Shown here in pieces: positions 33,953 through 44,325 of a DNA stretch of 64,000 nucleotides (its first letter is position 1; every line of letters starts with the position of its first letter). Position numbers and translations under genes: made by a program. The notes beneath the pieces were generated by a model that saw only the letters and a program-made list of their open reading frames with translations, made no database searches and was not told the DNA's origin. Source of the DNA: Leifsonia sp. PS1209 (GTDB lineage Bacteria; Actinomycetota; Actinomycetes; Actinomycetales; Microbacteriaceae); contig NZ_CP051154.1 in NCBI RefSeq assembly GCF_012317045.1, positions 1,054,001 to 1,118,000 on the forward strand. Direction: 5' to 3'.

Positions 33953-34915
33953 GTGGCGTGGTTGGTGACCGGAGGAGCTGGATACATCGGCTCGCACATC
34001 GTGCGGGCGTTCCGTTCGGAGGGCATCGACGTCGTCGTGGTCGACGACCTGTCCAGCGGGCATGAGGAGTTCGTGCCGGCGGACGTCCCCTTCTATCGGG
34101 GGACCATCCTGGACGGCGCGCTGCTCGAACGGGTCTTCGCCGAGAACAGCGTCTCCGGCGTGGTGCACGTCGCCGGGTTCAAGTATGCCGGCGTCTCCGT
34201 GCAGCGTCCTCTGCACACCTACGAGCAGAACGTGACGGCGACCGCCGTGCTGCTCGCCGCCATGCAGGAGGCGGGGGTGGATGCGATGGTCTTCTCGTCC
34301 TCCGCAGCCGTCTACGGCACGCCGGACACGGACCTCGTCACGGAGAGCACGCCGAAGAGCCCGGAGTCCCCGTATGGCGAGTCGAAGCTGATCGGGGAGT
34401 GGCTGCTGCGCGACCAGGGCATCGCCGCCGGTCTCCGCCACACCAGCCTGCGGTACTTCAACGTCGTCGGGTCCGGCGATCTTTCGCTGCGCGACACCAG
34501 CCCGCACAACCTCTTCCCTCTGGTGTTCGACGCCCTGGTGGACGGCCGCACGCCGCGCATCAACGGCGTCGACTACCCGACGCCGGACGGCACCTGCGTC
34601 CGCGACTACATCCACGTCGCCGACCTGGCCGTCTCGCACGTCGCCGCCGCGAAGCGACTGGATGCGCACGAGGCGATCGAGCCCGTCTACAACCTGGGCA
34701 GCGGCGACGGGGTCTCGGTCGGCGAGATCATGTCGACCGTCGCCGCGGTGACCGGCATCGACTTCACCCCAGAAGTGGGGCCGCGCCGCGCCGGAGATCC
34801 TGCGAGGATCGTCGCATCCGGTGAACTCGCCGCCCGGGATCTGGACTGGAGAATGAGCCACACCCTGGACGAGATGGTTCGGAGCGCCTGGGAAGCACGC
34901 CAAGCGGCATCCTGA
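33953..34915 (+). CDS. galE: UDP-glucose 4-epimerase
   Basis: GalE interconverts UDP-glucose and UDP-galactose. The 320-residue protein is a short-chain dehydrogenase/reductase of the extended type: TGGAGYIGSH at residues 6-15 binds NAD, DDLSSG is at 31-36, the catalytic Ser lies in SSSAAVYG (115-122), and Tyr141 with Lys145 form the YxxxK pair (YGESK). RYFNVVGS and the C-terminal R[RA]GDPARIVAS contacts are present. The GTG start has GAGGAGG six bases upstream. It supplies UDP-galactose for cell-surface glycans. A related 4-epimerase specificity (GalNAc or uronic acid) cannot be excluded. Confidence 0.9.
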   Translation: MAWLVTGGAGYIGSHIVRAFRSEGIDVVVVDDLSSGHEEFVPADVPFYRGTILDGALLERVFAENSVSGVVHVAGFKYAGVSVQRPLHTYEQNVTATAVLLAAMQEAGVDAMVFSSSAAVYGTPDTDLVTESTPKSPESPYGESKLIGEWLLRDQGIAAGLRHTSLRYFNVVGSGDLSLRDTSPHNLFPLVFDALVDGRTPRINGVDYPTPDGTCVRDYIHVADLAVSHVAAAKRLDAHEAIEPVYNLGSGDGVSVGEIMSTVAAVTGIDFTPEVGPRRAGDPARIVASGELAARDLDWRMSHTLDEMVRSAWEARQAAS

Positions 34916-35028
34916 GCCCTCTCCTGGCCGTCCGACGGGGGTAGAACGGCCGGGCGTGTCGGGATTGTTGTGGAGCGTCGGCGCGTCGCGAACTCTCGAC
35001 CAGGACTCAAGGCTTTACGATTTGCGAC

Positions 35029-35057
35029 TTGACTCTTGCGAATGACAACGGTGTAAT
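35029..35057 (+). promoter_or_regulatory. whiB promoter, TTGACT-17-TGTAAT
   Basis: This is the clearest promoter in the window: -35 TTGACT (35029-35034), a 17-nt spacer and -10 TGTAAT (35052-35057), in an AT-richer stretch. It gives a leader of about 45 nt to the whiB ATG at 35110, with GGGAG as Shine-Dalgarno. Confidence 0.65.
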
Positions 35058-35109
35058 TATTCCAACACGTTGTCTTGCGTGCTTAGCAGTTAATGGGTGG
35101 GAGTCCGAT

Positions 35110-35430
35110 ATGACAGTTCCTGAATATCGCTCTGGAGTACCCGACGACTGGTTCATCGACCCGGTCAAACTGGGGGTTCCGGGTGTCCGGCCGAATGTCG
35201 ACGACGACAATCCGCTGGCCTGGCAGTCCGACTCGCTGTGCGCTCAGACCGACCCGGAGGCGTTCTTCCCTGAGAAGGGCGGATCGACCCGCGACGCCAA
35301 GCGCATCTGCACCTCGTGCGAGGTTCGCACCCAGTGCCTCGAATACGCTCTCGCGAACGACGAGCGGTTCGGCATCTGGGGTGGGCTGTCCGAGCGCGAA
35401 CGCCGCAAGCTGCGCAAGCGCGCCAGCTGA
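35110..35430 (+). CDS. whiB: WhiB-family iron-sulfur transcriptional regulator
   Basis: The protein has 106 residues. The four cluster-binding cysteines are Cys44, Cys67, Cys70 and Cys76 (C-x22-C-x2-C-x5-C), followed by GIWGG at 88-92 and the basic tail SERERRKLRKRAS, the complete WhiB pattern. WhiB proteins bind a [4Fe-4S] cluster and the principal sigma factor to control transcription. Its place before the GT2/DUF5719/DUF3499/manB block fits the WhiB/WhmD (WhiB2) group, which controls septation in Streptomyces and mycobacteria; that sub-assignment rests on gene order. Translation upstream of the ATG at 35110 is excluded because the promoter lies there. Confidence 0.92.
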   Translation: MTVPEYRSGVPDDWFIDPVKLGVPGVRPNVDDDNPLAWQSDSLCAQTDPEAFFPEKGGSTRDAKRICTSCEVRTQCLEYALANDERFGIWGGLSERERRKLRKRAS

Positions 35431-35478
35431 ATTCGCGCCGCGCCCGATCTGCCTCCACGGATCGACGCGAGGCCAACC

Positions 35479-35484
35479 TAGGCT
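35479..35484 (+). promoter_or_regulatory. -10 box TAGGCT, likely leaderless start
   Basis: TAGGCT ends 8 nt before the ATG at 35493 and no Shine-Dalgarno is present, so the giant glycosyltransferase is probably transcribed from its own leaderless promoter and not only from the whiB promoter. Confidence 0.5.
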
Positions 35485-35492
35485 GACTCCCG

Positions 35493-38400
35493 ATGTATCC
35501 GAGAGTCACTGCCATCGTCGTCGCCCAGAGTGGCGGCCCCCACCTTCAGCGCACTCTCGACGCCATCGCGGCACAGACAAGACAACCGGATGCCGTGATC
35601 GCCGTCGACTGTGCGTCGACGGACGACGCCGCCAAGCTGCTCGCCGACTTCCGCCCCACCCAGCTGCTCTCCGTGCCGGAGAAGCTGCCGTTCGGCGCTG
35701 CCGTGGCGACAGGCGTGCGGGTGACGGCTCCTCCGTCGTCCGACCACGAGTGGCTGTGGCTGCTCGCGCAGGACACCGCGCCGGAGCCCGGTGCTCTCGA
35801 AGCACTCCTCGGCGCCGTCGAGGTCTCGCCCTCCGTCGCCGTCGCAGGACCCAAGCTGGTCGACTGGGACGACGCATCCTTCATCCGTGAGTTCGGCGAG
35901 GCGATGACGCCGCTCGGCGCCGCGGTGCCGCTGGTCGAGAACGAGATGGACCAGGCGCAGCACGACGGCCTCACCGACGTGCTCGGCGTCTCGTCCGCCG
36001 GGATGATCGTCCGCCAGACCGTGTGGGACAAGCTCGGCGGCTTCGACCCCGGCCTGCCGACCGCCGACGACGGACTCGATTTCTGCACCAGGGTCCGACT
36101 CGCGGGCTTCCGTGTATCCCTCGTCGCCCAGGCCAGGGTGGCCATCGCGGGCGACGGCGTCGCGGGACCCAACCTCTCGCGCAAGTGGACCGTGAGGCGC
36201 CGCCTCACCAAGGAACGGCGAGCTGCCCAGCTGCACCGCCGGATGGTCTACGCGCCTGCCGCTGCGGTGCCGTTCCACTGGCTCAGCCTCGTGCCGCTCG
36301 CGATCCTCCGCTCCATCGGCCGCATCCTGCGCAAGGAGCCGGGCTCGGTCGGCGGCGAGCTCGCTGCGGCGTTCAGCGTGGCGTTCTCCGGGATGCGCGT
36401 GAGCAACGCCCGCCGCACGCTCGCCCAGAACAAGACCGTCGGCTGGGCGGCCGTCGCGCCCCTCCGCATCCCGTTCGATGAGGTGCGGCGCGGACGCGCG
36501 CTGAAACGCGAGGCCGCGCAGGTCGGCCAGCAGGGCGAGCGACAGGAACTCGACTTCTTCGGTACGGGCGGCGGCTGGACGGTGCTCGCTGCACTGGTCA
36601 TCGGCGTCGCCCTGTTCTTCCCGCTCTTCGGGAGCGCGGCGCTCACCGGGGGAGGGCTGCTCCCGCTCAACGCGTCGGTCGGCCAGCTGTGGGCGAACCT
36701 CGGCTACGGCTGGCGGGATGTCGGGCTCGGGTTCACCGGAGCCGCCGACCCGTTCGCGGCGGTGCTCGCCGTGCTCGGAACGCTGACCTTCTGGCAGCCG
36801 TCCGTCTCGATCGTCGGCCTCTACTTCCTCGCGGTCCCGCTGGCAGCGCTCGGCGCCTGGCTGGCGGCGGCGCGGCTCACCTCCAAGACGACGCTGCGCA
36901 TCTTCGCCGGCCTCGCCTACGCACTCGCGCCGACACTGCTGGTGGCGCTGCAGGGCGGCCGTCCTGCTGCCGTGCTCGCGCACGTGCTGCTCCCGTGGCT
37001 GTTCTTCGCCGGGCTCGCCGCGCGCCGGTCGTGGGCGGCCAGCGCCGTCACCGCGCTGCTCGCCGTGGCGACGGCGGCGTGCGCACCCGTGCTCATCCCG
37101 GCCCTCGTGGTCGCCTGGATCGCGGCCATCGCGTTCGGTGGACGCCGTGCCGCACGCATCGCGTTCATCCCGTTGCCCGCTGTTGTGCTGTTCGCGCCTC
37201 TGGTCTGGCAGCAGATCTCCCGCGGGGCGTGGCTGTCGATCTTCGCCGACCCCGGCGTGGCACTGGATGCGCGGCAGACGCCGGCCTGGCAGCTCGCCCT
37301 CGGCTTCCCGGACGGCACGCTCGGCGGCTGGCACGCGCTCGGCTCCGTACTGCCGTTCGACCTCGCCGAGGCCGCCCCGAACATCATCGTCCCCATCCTG
37401 CTCGCGCCGCTCGGCGTGCTGGCGATCCTGGCCCTGTTCCTCCGCGGGTCGAGCAGGGCGATCGTCGCGCTGCTGGTCGCCCTGGTCGGCTTCCTCACCG
37501 CGGTCGCCGCGCTGCACGTCCAGGTGACGTTCGCCGGATCCAGCGTCGTGCCGATCTGGCCCGGAACGGCCGTGAGCCTCTACTGGCTCGGACTGATCGG
37601 GGCAGCGGTCCTCGCGCTCTCCGCTATCGGCCGCGCCGCCGTCTACCCGGCCTGGGTCGCGCTCCTCACGCTCGCCATCGCCGCCGTCCCCTCCGCCATC
37701 GCGCTGCACGACGGACAGTCGAAGGTGGTCGAGAGCGACGGACGCACCATGCCGGCGGTCGTCACGGCCAAGGCCGCCACCCAGCCCCGCACGGGAACGC
37801 TGCGCATCACGCCGCAGCCGGACGGCGGCATCGCGGCGGAACTCATCCGCGGCGCCGGGCAGACGCTCGACGCGCAGAGCACCCTCAGCTCGACGGAGCG
37901 CACGCTGTCACCCGAGCAGAAGGAGCTGGCGACGCTGGCGGGCAACCTGTCGTCCCGGAGCGGCTACGACGGCTCTCCGACCATGAAACGCCTCGGCATC
38001 GACTTCGTACTGCTCGCACCGGCAGCGGTGGACCTGAACCAGAGCACGGGCGGGAACGCCCCGGTGAGCGAGCCTGCCAAGGTCAGCGGGGTGCGCGCAT
38101 CCACCGCCCTCGACGCGAACCCGCTGCTCGCCCCGGTGGGTGCGACGGTGAGCGGGCAGCTCTGGGCGTTCGACCGCGGCACCTCGGCGGAGCCGAAGGC
38201 CGCGCTCGTCCCCGCGGACGCCGGAGGGATCTGGCGGCTGGTCGTGCTGCTGGTGCAGGGCATCGTCATCGGCATCACGCTGCTCATGGCCATCCCGACC
38301 ACGCGCTCGGCCGACCGCGTCGCCGAGCTGAACTCCCGCCGCCCGAAGCGCCGCCACGGCGACGAGGACGACCTCGTCGTCACCCCCGACGACGAGCCGG

Positions 38401-38843
38401 AGCAGCCGAAGGACGGCGAGGAGGCCGTAGCCGACGAGACGCTCTCGGAGTATGAGGCGGAACCCGACGACGAGGCGGCCGTCGAGTCCTCCGAGGTGGA
38501 GGAAGCGGCGGAGCCGGAGCCGGTGGTTGCGCCGGAGCCTGTGGTTGCGCCGGAGCCAGAGGTCGCCCCGGAGCCGGAAGTCGAGTCGGAGCCGGTGCCT
38601 GAGCCGGAGCCTGTGGTTCAGCCGGAGCCTGAGCCGGACCCGGTGGTCGAGCCACAATCCGAGCCCGAGCCCGAGCCCACTGTCGAGCCGGAGGCTGCCC
38701 CGGAGCACCAGCACCCCGCATCCACCCCGGATGCGCTGGTCCCCACCCCGTCCACCCCCACGACGCTCGAGGAAGGCCTCGAGGAGACGATCATCCGCCC
38801 CCGCCGCGGAACCGAGCGAACCGAAGGAGGCGACCGTGGCTGA
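35493..38843 (+). CDS. Giant GT2 membrane glycosyltransferase with acidic Pro-Glu tail
   Basis: The protein has 1,116 residues. Residues 1-230 are a GT2 domain ([30 protein letters not shown] as the acidic motif near 95, [19 protein letters not shown]). About 13 hydrophobic helices follow (roughly 360-740), then an extracytoplasmic domain (about 750-905), a last helix (about 910-932) and a cytoplasmic acidic tail of 180 residues, with a Pro-Glu-Val repeat at about 1006-1070. The next gene, DUF5719, starts inside its stop region. Genes of this type sit between whiB and manB in many actinobacteria. The role in envelope glycan synthesis is inferred. Confidence 0.82.
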   Translation: MYPRVTAIVVAQSGGPHLQRTLDAIAAQTRQPDAVIAVDCASTDDAAKLLADFRPTQLLSVPEKLPFGAAVATGVRVTAPPSSDHEWLWLLAQDTAPEPGALEALLGAVEVSPSVAVAGPKLVDWDDASFIREFGEAMTPLGAAVPLVENEMDQAQHDGLTDVLGVSSAGMIVRQTVWDKLGGFDPGLPTADDGLDFCTRVRLAGFRVSLVAQARVAIAGDGVAGPNLSRKWTVRRRLTKERRAAQLHRRMVYAPAAAVPFHWLSLVPLAILRSIGRILRKEPGSVGGELAAAFSVAFSGMRVSNARRTLAQNKTVGWAAVAPLRIPFDEVRRGRALKREAAQVGQQGERQELDFFGTGGGWTVLAALVIGVALFFPLFGSAALTGGGLLPLNASVGQLWANLGYGWRDVGLGFTGAADPFAAVLAVLGTLTFWQPSVSIVGLYFLAVPLAALGAWLAAARLTSKTTLRIFAGLAYALAPTLLVALQGGRPAAVLAHVLLPWLFFAGLAARRSWAASAVTALLAVATAACAPVLIPALVVAWIAAIAFGGRRAARIAFIPLPAVVLFAPLVWQQISRGAWLSIFADPGVALDARQTPAWQLALGFPDGTLGGWHALGSVLPFDLAEAAPNIIVPILLAPLGVLAILALFLRGSSRAIVALLVALVGFLTAVAALHVQVTFAGSSVVPIWPGTAVSLYWLGLIGAAVLALSAIGRAAVYPAWVALLTLAIAAVPSAIALHDGQSKVVESDGRTMPAVVTAKAATQPRTGTLRITPQPDGGIAAELIRGAGQTLDAQSTLSSTERTLSPEQKELATLAGNLSSRSGYDGSPTMKRLGIDFVLLAPAAVDLNQSTGGNAPVSEPAKVSGVRASTALDANPLLAPVGATVSGQLWAFDRGTSAEPKAALVPADAGGIWRLVVLLVQGIVIGITLLMAIPTTRSADRVAELNSRRPKRRHGDEDDLVVTPDDEPEQPKDGEEAVADETLSEYEAEPDDEAAVESSEVEEAAEPEPVVAPEPVVAPEPEVAPEPEVESEPVPEPEPVVQPEPEPDPVVEPQSEPEPEPTVEPEAAPEHQHPASTPDALVPTPSTPTTLEEGLEETIIRPRRGTERTEGGDRG
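38512..38703 (+). repeat. Degenerate repeat encoding Pro-Glu-Val tail
   Basis: Imperfect direct repeats of a GAGCCGGAGCC(G/T)GTGGTT type encode (EP)n and EPVV(A/Q)PEP units of the glycosyltransferase tail. Such a tract is prone to length change between strains. Confidence 0.7.
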
Positions 38844-40266
38844 CAAGCGTGGAATCGCCAGGGTCAGCATGCGCGTGGTCGGCGGTGTGATCGGCCTCGG
38901 CGTCGCCGGCATCGCCATCGCTGGCGCGTCGTTGCTGCCGCTGCCGTCGTTCCAGGTCGCTGCCCCCGTCTCGACCGTCAAGCCCGTGCCTGCCGACCAG
39001 CAGAGGGTCTGCCCCGGCCCGCTGCTCGCCCTCGCGGCCGACGCGGGCGCCGCCACCACCGCATCCCCGTTCGGCGCCCCCACCTCCACATACGGGGCGG
39101 ACGGCGGCAGCGTCGACACCCGGTCGCTGAAGGCCGACGCCGACGGTTCGTCGCGCGGTGAGGCCCCCCAGGTGCTCACCGTCGCCACCCCGCAGGGCGC
39201 GAGCACCCCGCCGCTCGTCGCGGGCGCCCAGTCACAGAGCGCGACGACCGACGACCTCGCCGGTCTCGCGACCTCCTCCTGCGGAGAGGCGAGCGCAGAC
39301 AGCTGGCTCGTCGGCGGTTCCACCGCGCTCGGCCAGACCAGCCTCGTGATGCTGTCCAACCCGACGTCGGTGCAGGCCACCGTCAACCTCTCGATCTTCG
39401 CCGAGACCGGCCAGGTGGATGCGCCGGGAGCCGCCGGCATCGTCGTCCCTGCCGGCGCGCAGAAGGTGGTCCCGCTCGCCGGTCTCGCTCCGTCCGTCGC
39501 CGCCCCCGTCGTGCACGTGCAGAGCACGGGAGGGCAGGTGCTCGCCTCTCTGCAGCAGAGCTTCGAGCAGGGCATCGACCCGCGCGGCGTCGAACTGTCC
39601 GGCGCGACAGGCTCCCCGTCGCGGGTGCAGGTGATCTCCGGCATGACCATCGCGAATCTGGCCACCATCGAGGGCGCCCAGTCCGGCGAGGGCTACGGAG
39701 CGGACCTCCCCGCCGTCCGCGTCTTCGTGCCCGGCGACCAGGATGCGGACATCACCGTCGGCGCCGTCGGCGAGAACGGCACGGCGGCAGGCAACTCGTA
39801 CGCGCAGACCGTGAAGGCCGGCGTCGTCGCAGAGATCCCGCTTGATCACCTCAAGGACGGCAACTACACCGTCACCGTCCGCTCCTCCGTGCCGGTTGTC
39901 GCCGCGGCCCGCACGTCGGTCGCCGGGGCCAAGACCCACGACTTCACCTGGTTCGCCTCGTCGCAGCCGATGGGAGACACCTTCCTCGCCGCTGTCCCGT
40001 CCGCCCCGACTCCGATGGTGCACTTCGCCAACCCGGGCGAGAAGGACCAGAAGGTCACGATCGAGGGCCGCAACGGCAAACCGGCGACCCTGACAATCCC
40101 GGCCGAGGGCGCGGCGAACGTCAAGGTGGGCGCAGGGATGTACACGGTCACCGGAGGCGACGGCCTCTACGTCAGCGTCAGCTTCGCGGCCGACGGTGCG
40201 GCGAGCTCGTTCGCCCTCAACCCGCCCGGCCCGCTCGCGGCGCCGATTGAGGTGTATCCGCGCTAG
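38836..40266 (+). CDS. DUF5719 secreted/membrane-anchored protein
   Basis: The start is GTG at 38836, overlapping the previous stop by 8 nt, with AAGGAGG five bases upstream. The protein has 476 residues: a basic start ([12 protein letters not shown]), one membrane helix (about 16-37) acting as uncleaved anchor or signal, then an all-beta extracytoplasmic region with repeated elements such as [20 protein letters not shown] and [18 protein letters not shown]. This is the DUF5719 pattern. It is tightly coupled to the giant glycosyltransferase and probably forms a complex with it or works on its product; no catalytic motif is visible. Confidence 0.85.
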   Translation: MADKRGIARVSMRVVGGVIGLGVAGIAIAGASLLPLPSFQVAAPVSTVKPVPADQQRVCPGPLLALAADAGAATTASPFGAPTSTYGADGGSVDTRSLKADADGSSRGEAPQVLTVATPQGASTPPLVAGAQSQSATTDDLAGLATSSCGEASADSWLVGGSTALGQTSLVMLSNPTSVQATVNLSIFAETGQVDAPGAAGIVVPAGAQKVVPLAGLAPSVAAPVVHVQSTGGQVLASLQQSFEQGIDPRGVELSGATGSPSRVQVISGMTIANLATIEGAQSGEGYGADLPAVRVFVPGDQDADITVGAVGENGTAAGNSYAQTVKAGVVAEIPLDHLKDGNYTVTVRSSVPVVAAARTSVAGAKTHDFTWFASSQPMGDTFLAAVPSAPTPMVHFANPGEKDQKVTIEGRNGKPATLTIPAEGAANVKVGAGMYTVTGGDGLYVSVSFAADGAASSFALNPPGPLAAPIEVYPR

Positions 40267-40457
40267 CGCCCGGAACCCCTCCCTCGAACAAACGAGATCA
40301 GGGAGACCACGACGATCACGATGGCGAAACCGGGAACGATGTATGCCATGGGGTGGCTGGCGGACGAAAAATAGGCGGCGGACAGGCCGATCACTCCGTA
40401 GATCAGCAAGATGGAAGCGAAGAGGACCGCAACGATCTGCTTCTTGACCAACGTCAC
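40263..40457 (-). CDS. Small two-helix membrane protein, 64 aa
   Basis: The start is GTG at 40457, with GAAAGG about 6-11 nt upstream. A short basic N-terminus (TLVKKQ) precedes two helices (about residues 8-29 and 38-57) and an Arg-rich end (RGRGSGR). No family is recognised. It overlaps the convergent DUF5719 stop by 4 nt. Its size and topology resemble the 69-residue peptide at 25460-25669, although I see no clear sequence match between them. Confidence 0.6.
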   Translation of the reverse strand: MTLVKKQIVAVLFASILLIYGVIGLSAAYFSSASHPMAYIVPGFAIVIVVVSLISFVRGRGSGR

Positions 40458-40521
40458 GGCACACCTTTCAGGGCCGCGTTCTGGACTTACGAGTGCCGCG
40501 ACCACCTGTCGACTATCTCCG

Positions 40522-40550
40522 AGGGTATTGGTCGTCAAAACGGCACTCAA
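40522..40550 (-). promoter_or_regulatory. Candidate promoter TTGAGT-17-TACCCT
   Basis: On the - strand, -35 TTGAGT (40545-40550) and -10 TACCCT (40522-40527) are 17 nt apart in a stretch clearly richer in A and T than its surroundings. It would give the small membrane-protein gene a leader of about 58 nt. Confidence 0.4.
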
Positions 40551-40634
40551 TATATGCAAAAGGCTACGAATGCATTTGTTCGGCAAGGCTGCGCGGATGG
40601 AGCCTTGATTGACCGCAAGCGCGCGGCCACCGTG

Positions 40635-41078
40635 CTAGAAGTGCCGGTACCGGTCCGGCGCCAGGTCCCACGGGTCCTTCCCCAGCAGCTCCGCCACTGC
40701 ACGGAACACGCAGCCCTCGACGAACATCCTGCGGTGGAGGTCGTCGTTGCGGTGCAGCTTGGTGAGGCGCTGGATCGGGACGCGGTAGAGCACGATGCGG
40801 CGCTGGGCGTGGTCGACGTGCCAGCGGTCGACGCCGTCGCTGCCCGTGTTGCCGATGGGGGTGGCAGCGACCTCGAAGTGCACGTCGGCGAGCTCGTTCG
40901 GCCAGACGCCTTTGAGGTAGTCGGCCGTGGATGCGACGGTCATGTCGAAGAAGTCGATCCTGTTGTTCAGCATCGGCAGGTGGGGGCCGGTCACCGGGCC
41001 TCTCGCACCCCTGCCGTGCCTGCTGCGCCACCGGGAGGTGGCAGGCGGCTGGCTGCTTGAGCGGCGGTTGCGGGGCAT
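40635..41078 (-). CDS. Metallopeptidase-family (zincin-like) protein, motif degenerate
   Basis: The protein has 147 residues. A basic, Arg/Ser-rich N-terminus of 35 residues is followed by a compact alpha/beta domain (ADVHFEVAATPIGNTG, RIVLYRVPIQRLTKL, VFRAVAELLGKDPWDLAPDR) that matches actinobacterial proteins annotated as metallopeptidase family (PF06262-related, like Mycobacterium tuberculosis Rv3259). I see no HExxH zinc site; the helix where it should be reads FVEGCVFRAVAE. It may therefore not be a protease. It is divergent from DUF3499 with a 42-bp gap, a pairing I recall as conserved in actinobacteria. Confidence 0.75.
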   Translation of the reverse strand: MPRNRRSSSQPPATSRWRSRHGRGARGPVTGPHLPMLNNRIDFFDMTVASTADYLKGVWPNELADVHFEVAATPIGNTGSDGVDRWHVDHAQRRIVLYRVPIQRLTKLHRNDDLHRRMFVEGCVFRAVAELLGKDPWDLAPDRYRHF

Positions 41079-41084
41079 GTCGCA

Positions 41085-41090
41085 ATCCTA
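41085..41090 (-). promoter_or_regulatory. -10 box TAGGAT, likely leaderless start
   Basis: TAGGAT on the - strand lies 6 nt before the ATG at 41078; no Shine-Dalgarno is present. The DUF3499 promoter lies only 17 bp away on the other strand. Confidence 0.5.
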
Positions 41091-41107
41091 CGTCGCCCGC
41101 GCTCGGG

Positions 41108-41113
41108 TATTCT
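41108..41113 (+). promoter_or_regulatory. -10 box TATTCT, likely leaderless start
   Basis: TATTCT lies 7 nt before the ATG at 41121 and no Shine-Dalgarno precedes that ATG. The two -10 boxes of this divergent pair are so close that RNA polymerase could hardly occupy both at once. Confidence 0.5.
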
Positions 41114-41120
41114 GAGCCCG

Positions 41121-41342
41121 ATGTTGAGCCGTCCATGTTCCCGCGTGGCGTGTCCACGCGATGCCGTGGCCACGCTCACCTACGTGTACGCCGACTCGAT
41201 GGCCGTGCTCGGCCCGCTGAGCCTGAGCCACGAACCGCACTCGTACGACCTGTGCGCCATCCACGCCGAGCGTCTGTCCGCGCCGCAGGGCTGGCAGGTG
41301 ATGCGGCACGAGGTGTTCGGTGAAGTAGGTTATGGGGCGTGA
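41121..41342 (+). CDS. DUF3499 small zinc-ribbon-like protein
   Basis: The protein has 73 residues. CSRVAC (Cys6 and Cys11) and DLCAIHAER (Cys45, His48) form a possible metal site, and LGPLSLSHEPHSYDLC is the family signature. This is the DUF3499 family, like M. tuberculosis Rv3258c, found next to manB across actinobacteria; no function is established. Its stop overlaps the manB start (GTGA), so manB translation should depend on it. Confidence 0.88.
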   Translation: MLSRPCSRVACPRDAVATLTYVYADSMAVLGPLSLSHEPHSYDLCAIHAERLSAPQGWQVMRHEVFGEVGYGA

Positions 41343-42775
41343 GCAGCAACAGCAACGTCCCCAGCAATTCCTCTCTCGACGCTGTCGTCAAGACCTATGA
41401 CATCCGCGGTCTGGTCGGCAAAGACCTGACGGAGGAGGTCGTCACCGCTATCGCGGCCGGTTTCGTCGACGAGGTCGGGGCTGCCGGGGAGGACGTGATC
41501 GTCGGCCACGACATGCGCGACTCGTCGCCCACCTTCGCCGCGGCGTTCGCCCGCGGAGCGCAGGCCAGGGGTGCCAACGTCGTGTCGATCGGGCTGTGCT
41601 CCACGGACGAGTCGTACTACGCATCCGGAGCGCTGGCGTCCGCGGCGGCCATGTTCACCGCGAGCCACAACCCGGCGACGTACAACGGCATCAAGCTCTC
41701 CCGCGCCGGCGCGCAGGGCCTCAGCATGAACACCGGGCTCGCCGGGGTGCGCGACCGTGCTGCCGTGTACCTGCACGACGGCGTCGACCCGGTGGACGAG
41801 CAGGGCGGGTTCCGCGAAGCGGATGTGCTCGCCGACTACGCCGCATACCTGCGGTCGCTCGTCGACCTGTCCGTCATCCGCCCGATCACGGTCGTGGTCG
41901 ATGCCGGCAACGGGATGGGCGGCCTCACCGTCCCGGCGGTGCTCGGCGACGCAGCCGGCCTTCCCGCTCTGCCGCTCACGATCATCCCGATGTACTTCGA
42001 GCTGGACGGCTCCTTCCCGAACCACGAGGCGAACCCGCTCGACCCGAAGAACCTGGTCGATCTGCAGCGCGCGGTGGTCGAGCACGGCGCCGACCTCGGG
42101 CTCGCCTTCGACGGGGACGCCGACCGCTGTTTCGTCGTGGACGAGAAGGGCGACGCCGTCACCCCGTCTGCCGTCGCGGCCATCGTCGCACTGCGCGAGA
42201 TCGCCCGCGCCAGGCGGGAGGACCCAGACGCGGACATCACGGTCATCCACAACCTGATCACCTCCAACGTCGTCCCAGAGACCATCGAGGCAGCAGGCGC
42301 GACGCCGCTGCGCACCCGCGTCGGCCACACCCTCATCAAGGATGCGATGCGTGAATCCGGCGCCGTCTTCGGTGGGGAGCATTCGGCGCACTACTACTTC
42401 CGCGACTTCTGGAGCGCAGACAACGGGATGCTCGCGGCCATGCACCTGCTCGCCGAGTTCGGCGGCCAGGACAGCCCGCTGTCCGAGCTGTCTGCCCGGT
42501 TCACGCCCTACCCGATGTCCGGCGAGATCAACTCGACGGTCGACGGCGTTCCCGCCGCGTTCACGCGCGTGGTGGAGGCCTTCACCGGCCGTGCAGAGTT
42601 CGACGAGCTCGACGGTCTGACCGTCACCGGCTTCGTCGGGGGAGACGAGCCGTTCTGGTGGTTCTCGGTGCGTCCGTCGAACACCGAGCCGCTGCTGCGA
42701 CTCAACGTCGAGGCGGCGGACCTGGCGACGATGCAGCGCATCCGGGACGAGGTGCTGGCGCTCATCCGCGCCTGA
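41339..42775 (+). CDS. manB: Phosphomannomutase/phosphoglucomutase
   Basis: ManB converts mannose-6-phosphate to mannose-1-phosphate for GDP-mannose. The 478-residue enzyme has the phosphoserine loop TASHNP near residue 107, the metal loop DGDADR near 260, the sugar loop GGEHSAHYYF near 345 and the phosphate loop RPSNTEP near 445. All four functional elements of the alpha-D-phosphohexomutase family are intact. The GTG start overlaps the DUF3499 stop. The product, after guanylylation by an enzyme not in this window, would serve the GT2 synthase at 21169 and others. Confidence 0.94.
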   Translation: MSSNSNVPSNSSLDAVVKTYDIRGLVGKDLTEEVVTAIAAGFVDEVGAAGEDVIVGHDMRDSSPTFAAAFARGAQARGANVVSIGLCSTDESYYASGALASAAAMFTASHNPATYNGIKLSRAGAQGLSMNTGLAGVRDRAAVYLHDGVDPVDEQGGFREADVLADYAAYLRSLVDLSVIRPITVVVDAGNGMGGLTVPAVLGDAAGLPALPLTIIPMYFELDGSFPNHEANPLDPKNLVDLQRAVVEHGADLGLAFDGDADRCFVVDEKGDAVTPSAVAAIVALREIARARREDPDADITVIHNLITSNVVPETIEAAGATPLRTRVGHTLIKDAMRESGAVFGGEHSAHYYFRDFWSADNGMLAAMHLLAEFGGQDSPLSELSARFTPYPMSGEINSTVDGVPAAFTRVVEAFTGRAEFDELDGLTVTGFVGGDEPFWWFSVRPSNTEPLLRLNVEAADLATMQRIRDEVLALIRA

Positions 42776-42822
42776 CGGAGAGCCGGCGCGACACACGACT
42801 GTGAGAGTCGGGCACCGGATGC

Positions 42823-42828
42823 GACAAT
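42823..42828 (+). promoter_or_regulatory. -10 box GACAAT, likely leaderless start
   Basis: GACAAT lies 6 nt before the ahcY ATG at 42835. A small hairpin (CGACT/AGTCG, 42796-42810, 5-nt loop) stands just upstream and may weakly terminate the manB transcript. No SAH or SAM riboswitch fits in this 59-bp gap. Confidence 0.45.
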
Positions 42829-42834
42829 GGGGCA

Positions 42835-44324
<1,490 letters not shown>

Positions 44325-44325
<1 letters not shown>

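Noticed and set aside
34926..34951. Six-bp hairpin after galE (GGCCGT/ACGGCC)
   Set aside because: The stem is short with a 14-nt loop and no T tract; too weak to call a terminator.
42776..42834. Possible SAH riboswitch before ahcY
   Set aside because: The gap has only 59 bp, with a 5-bp hairpin and a -10 box; no riboswitch core is visible.
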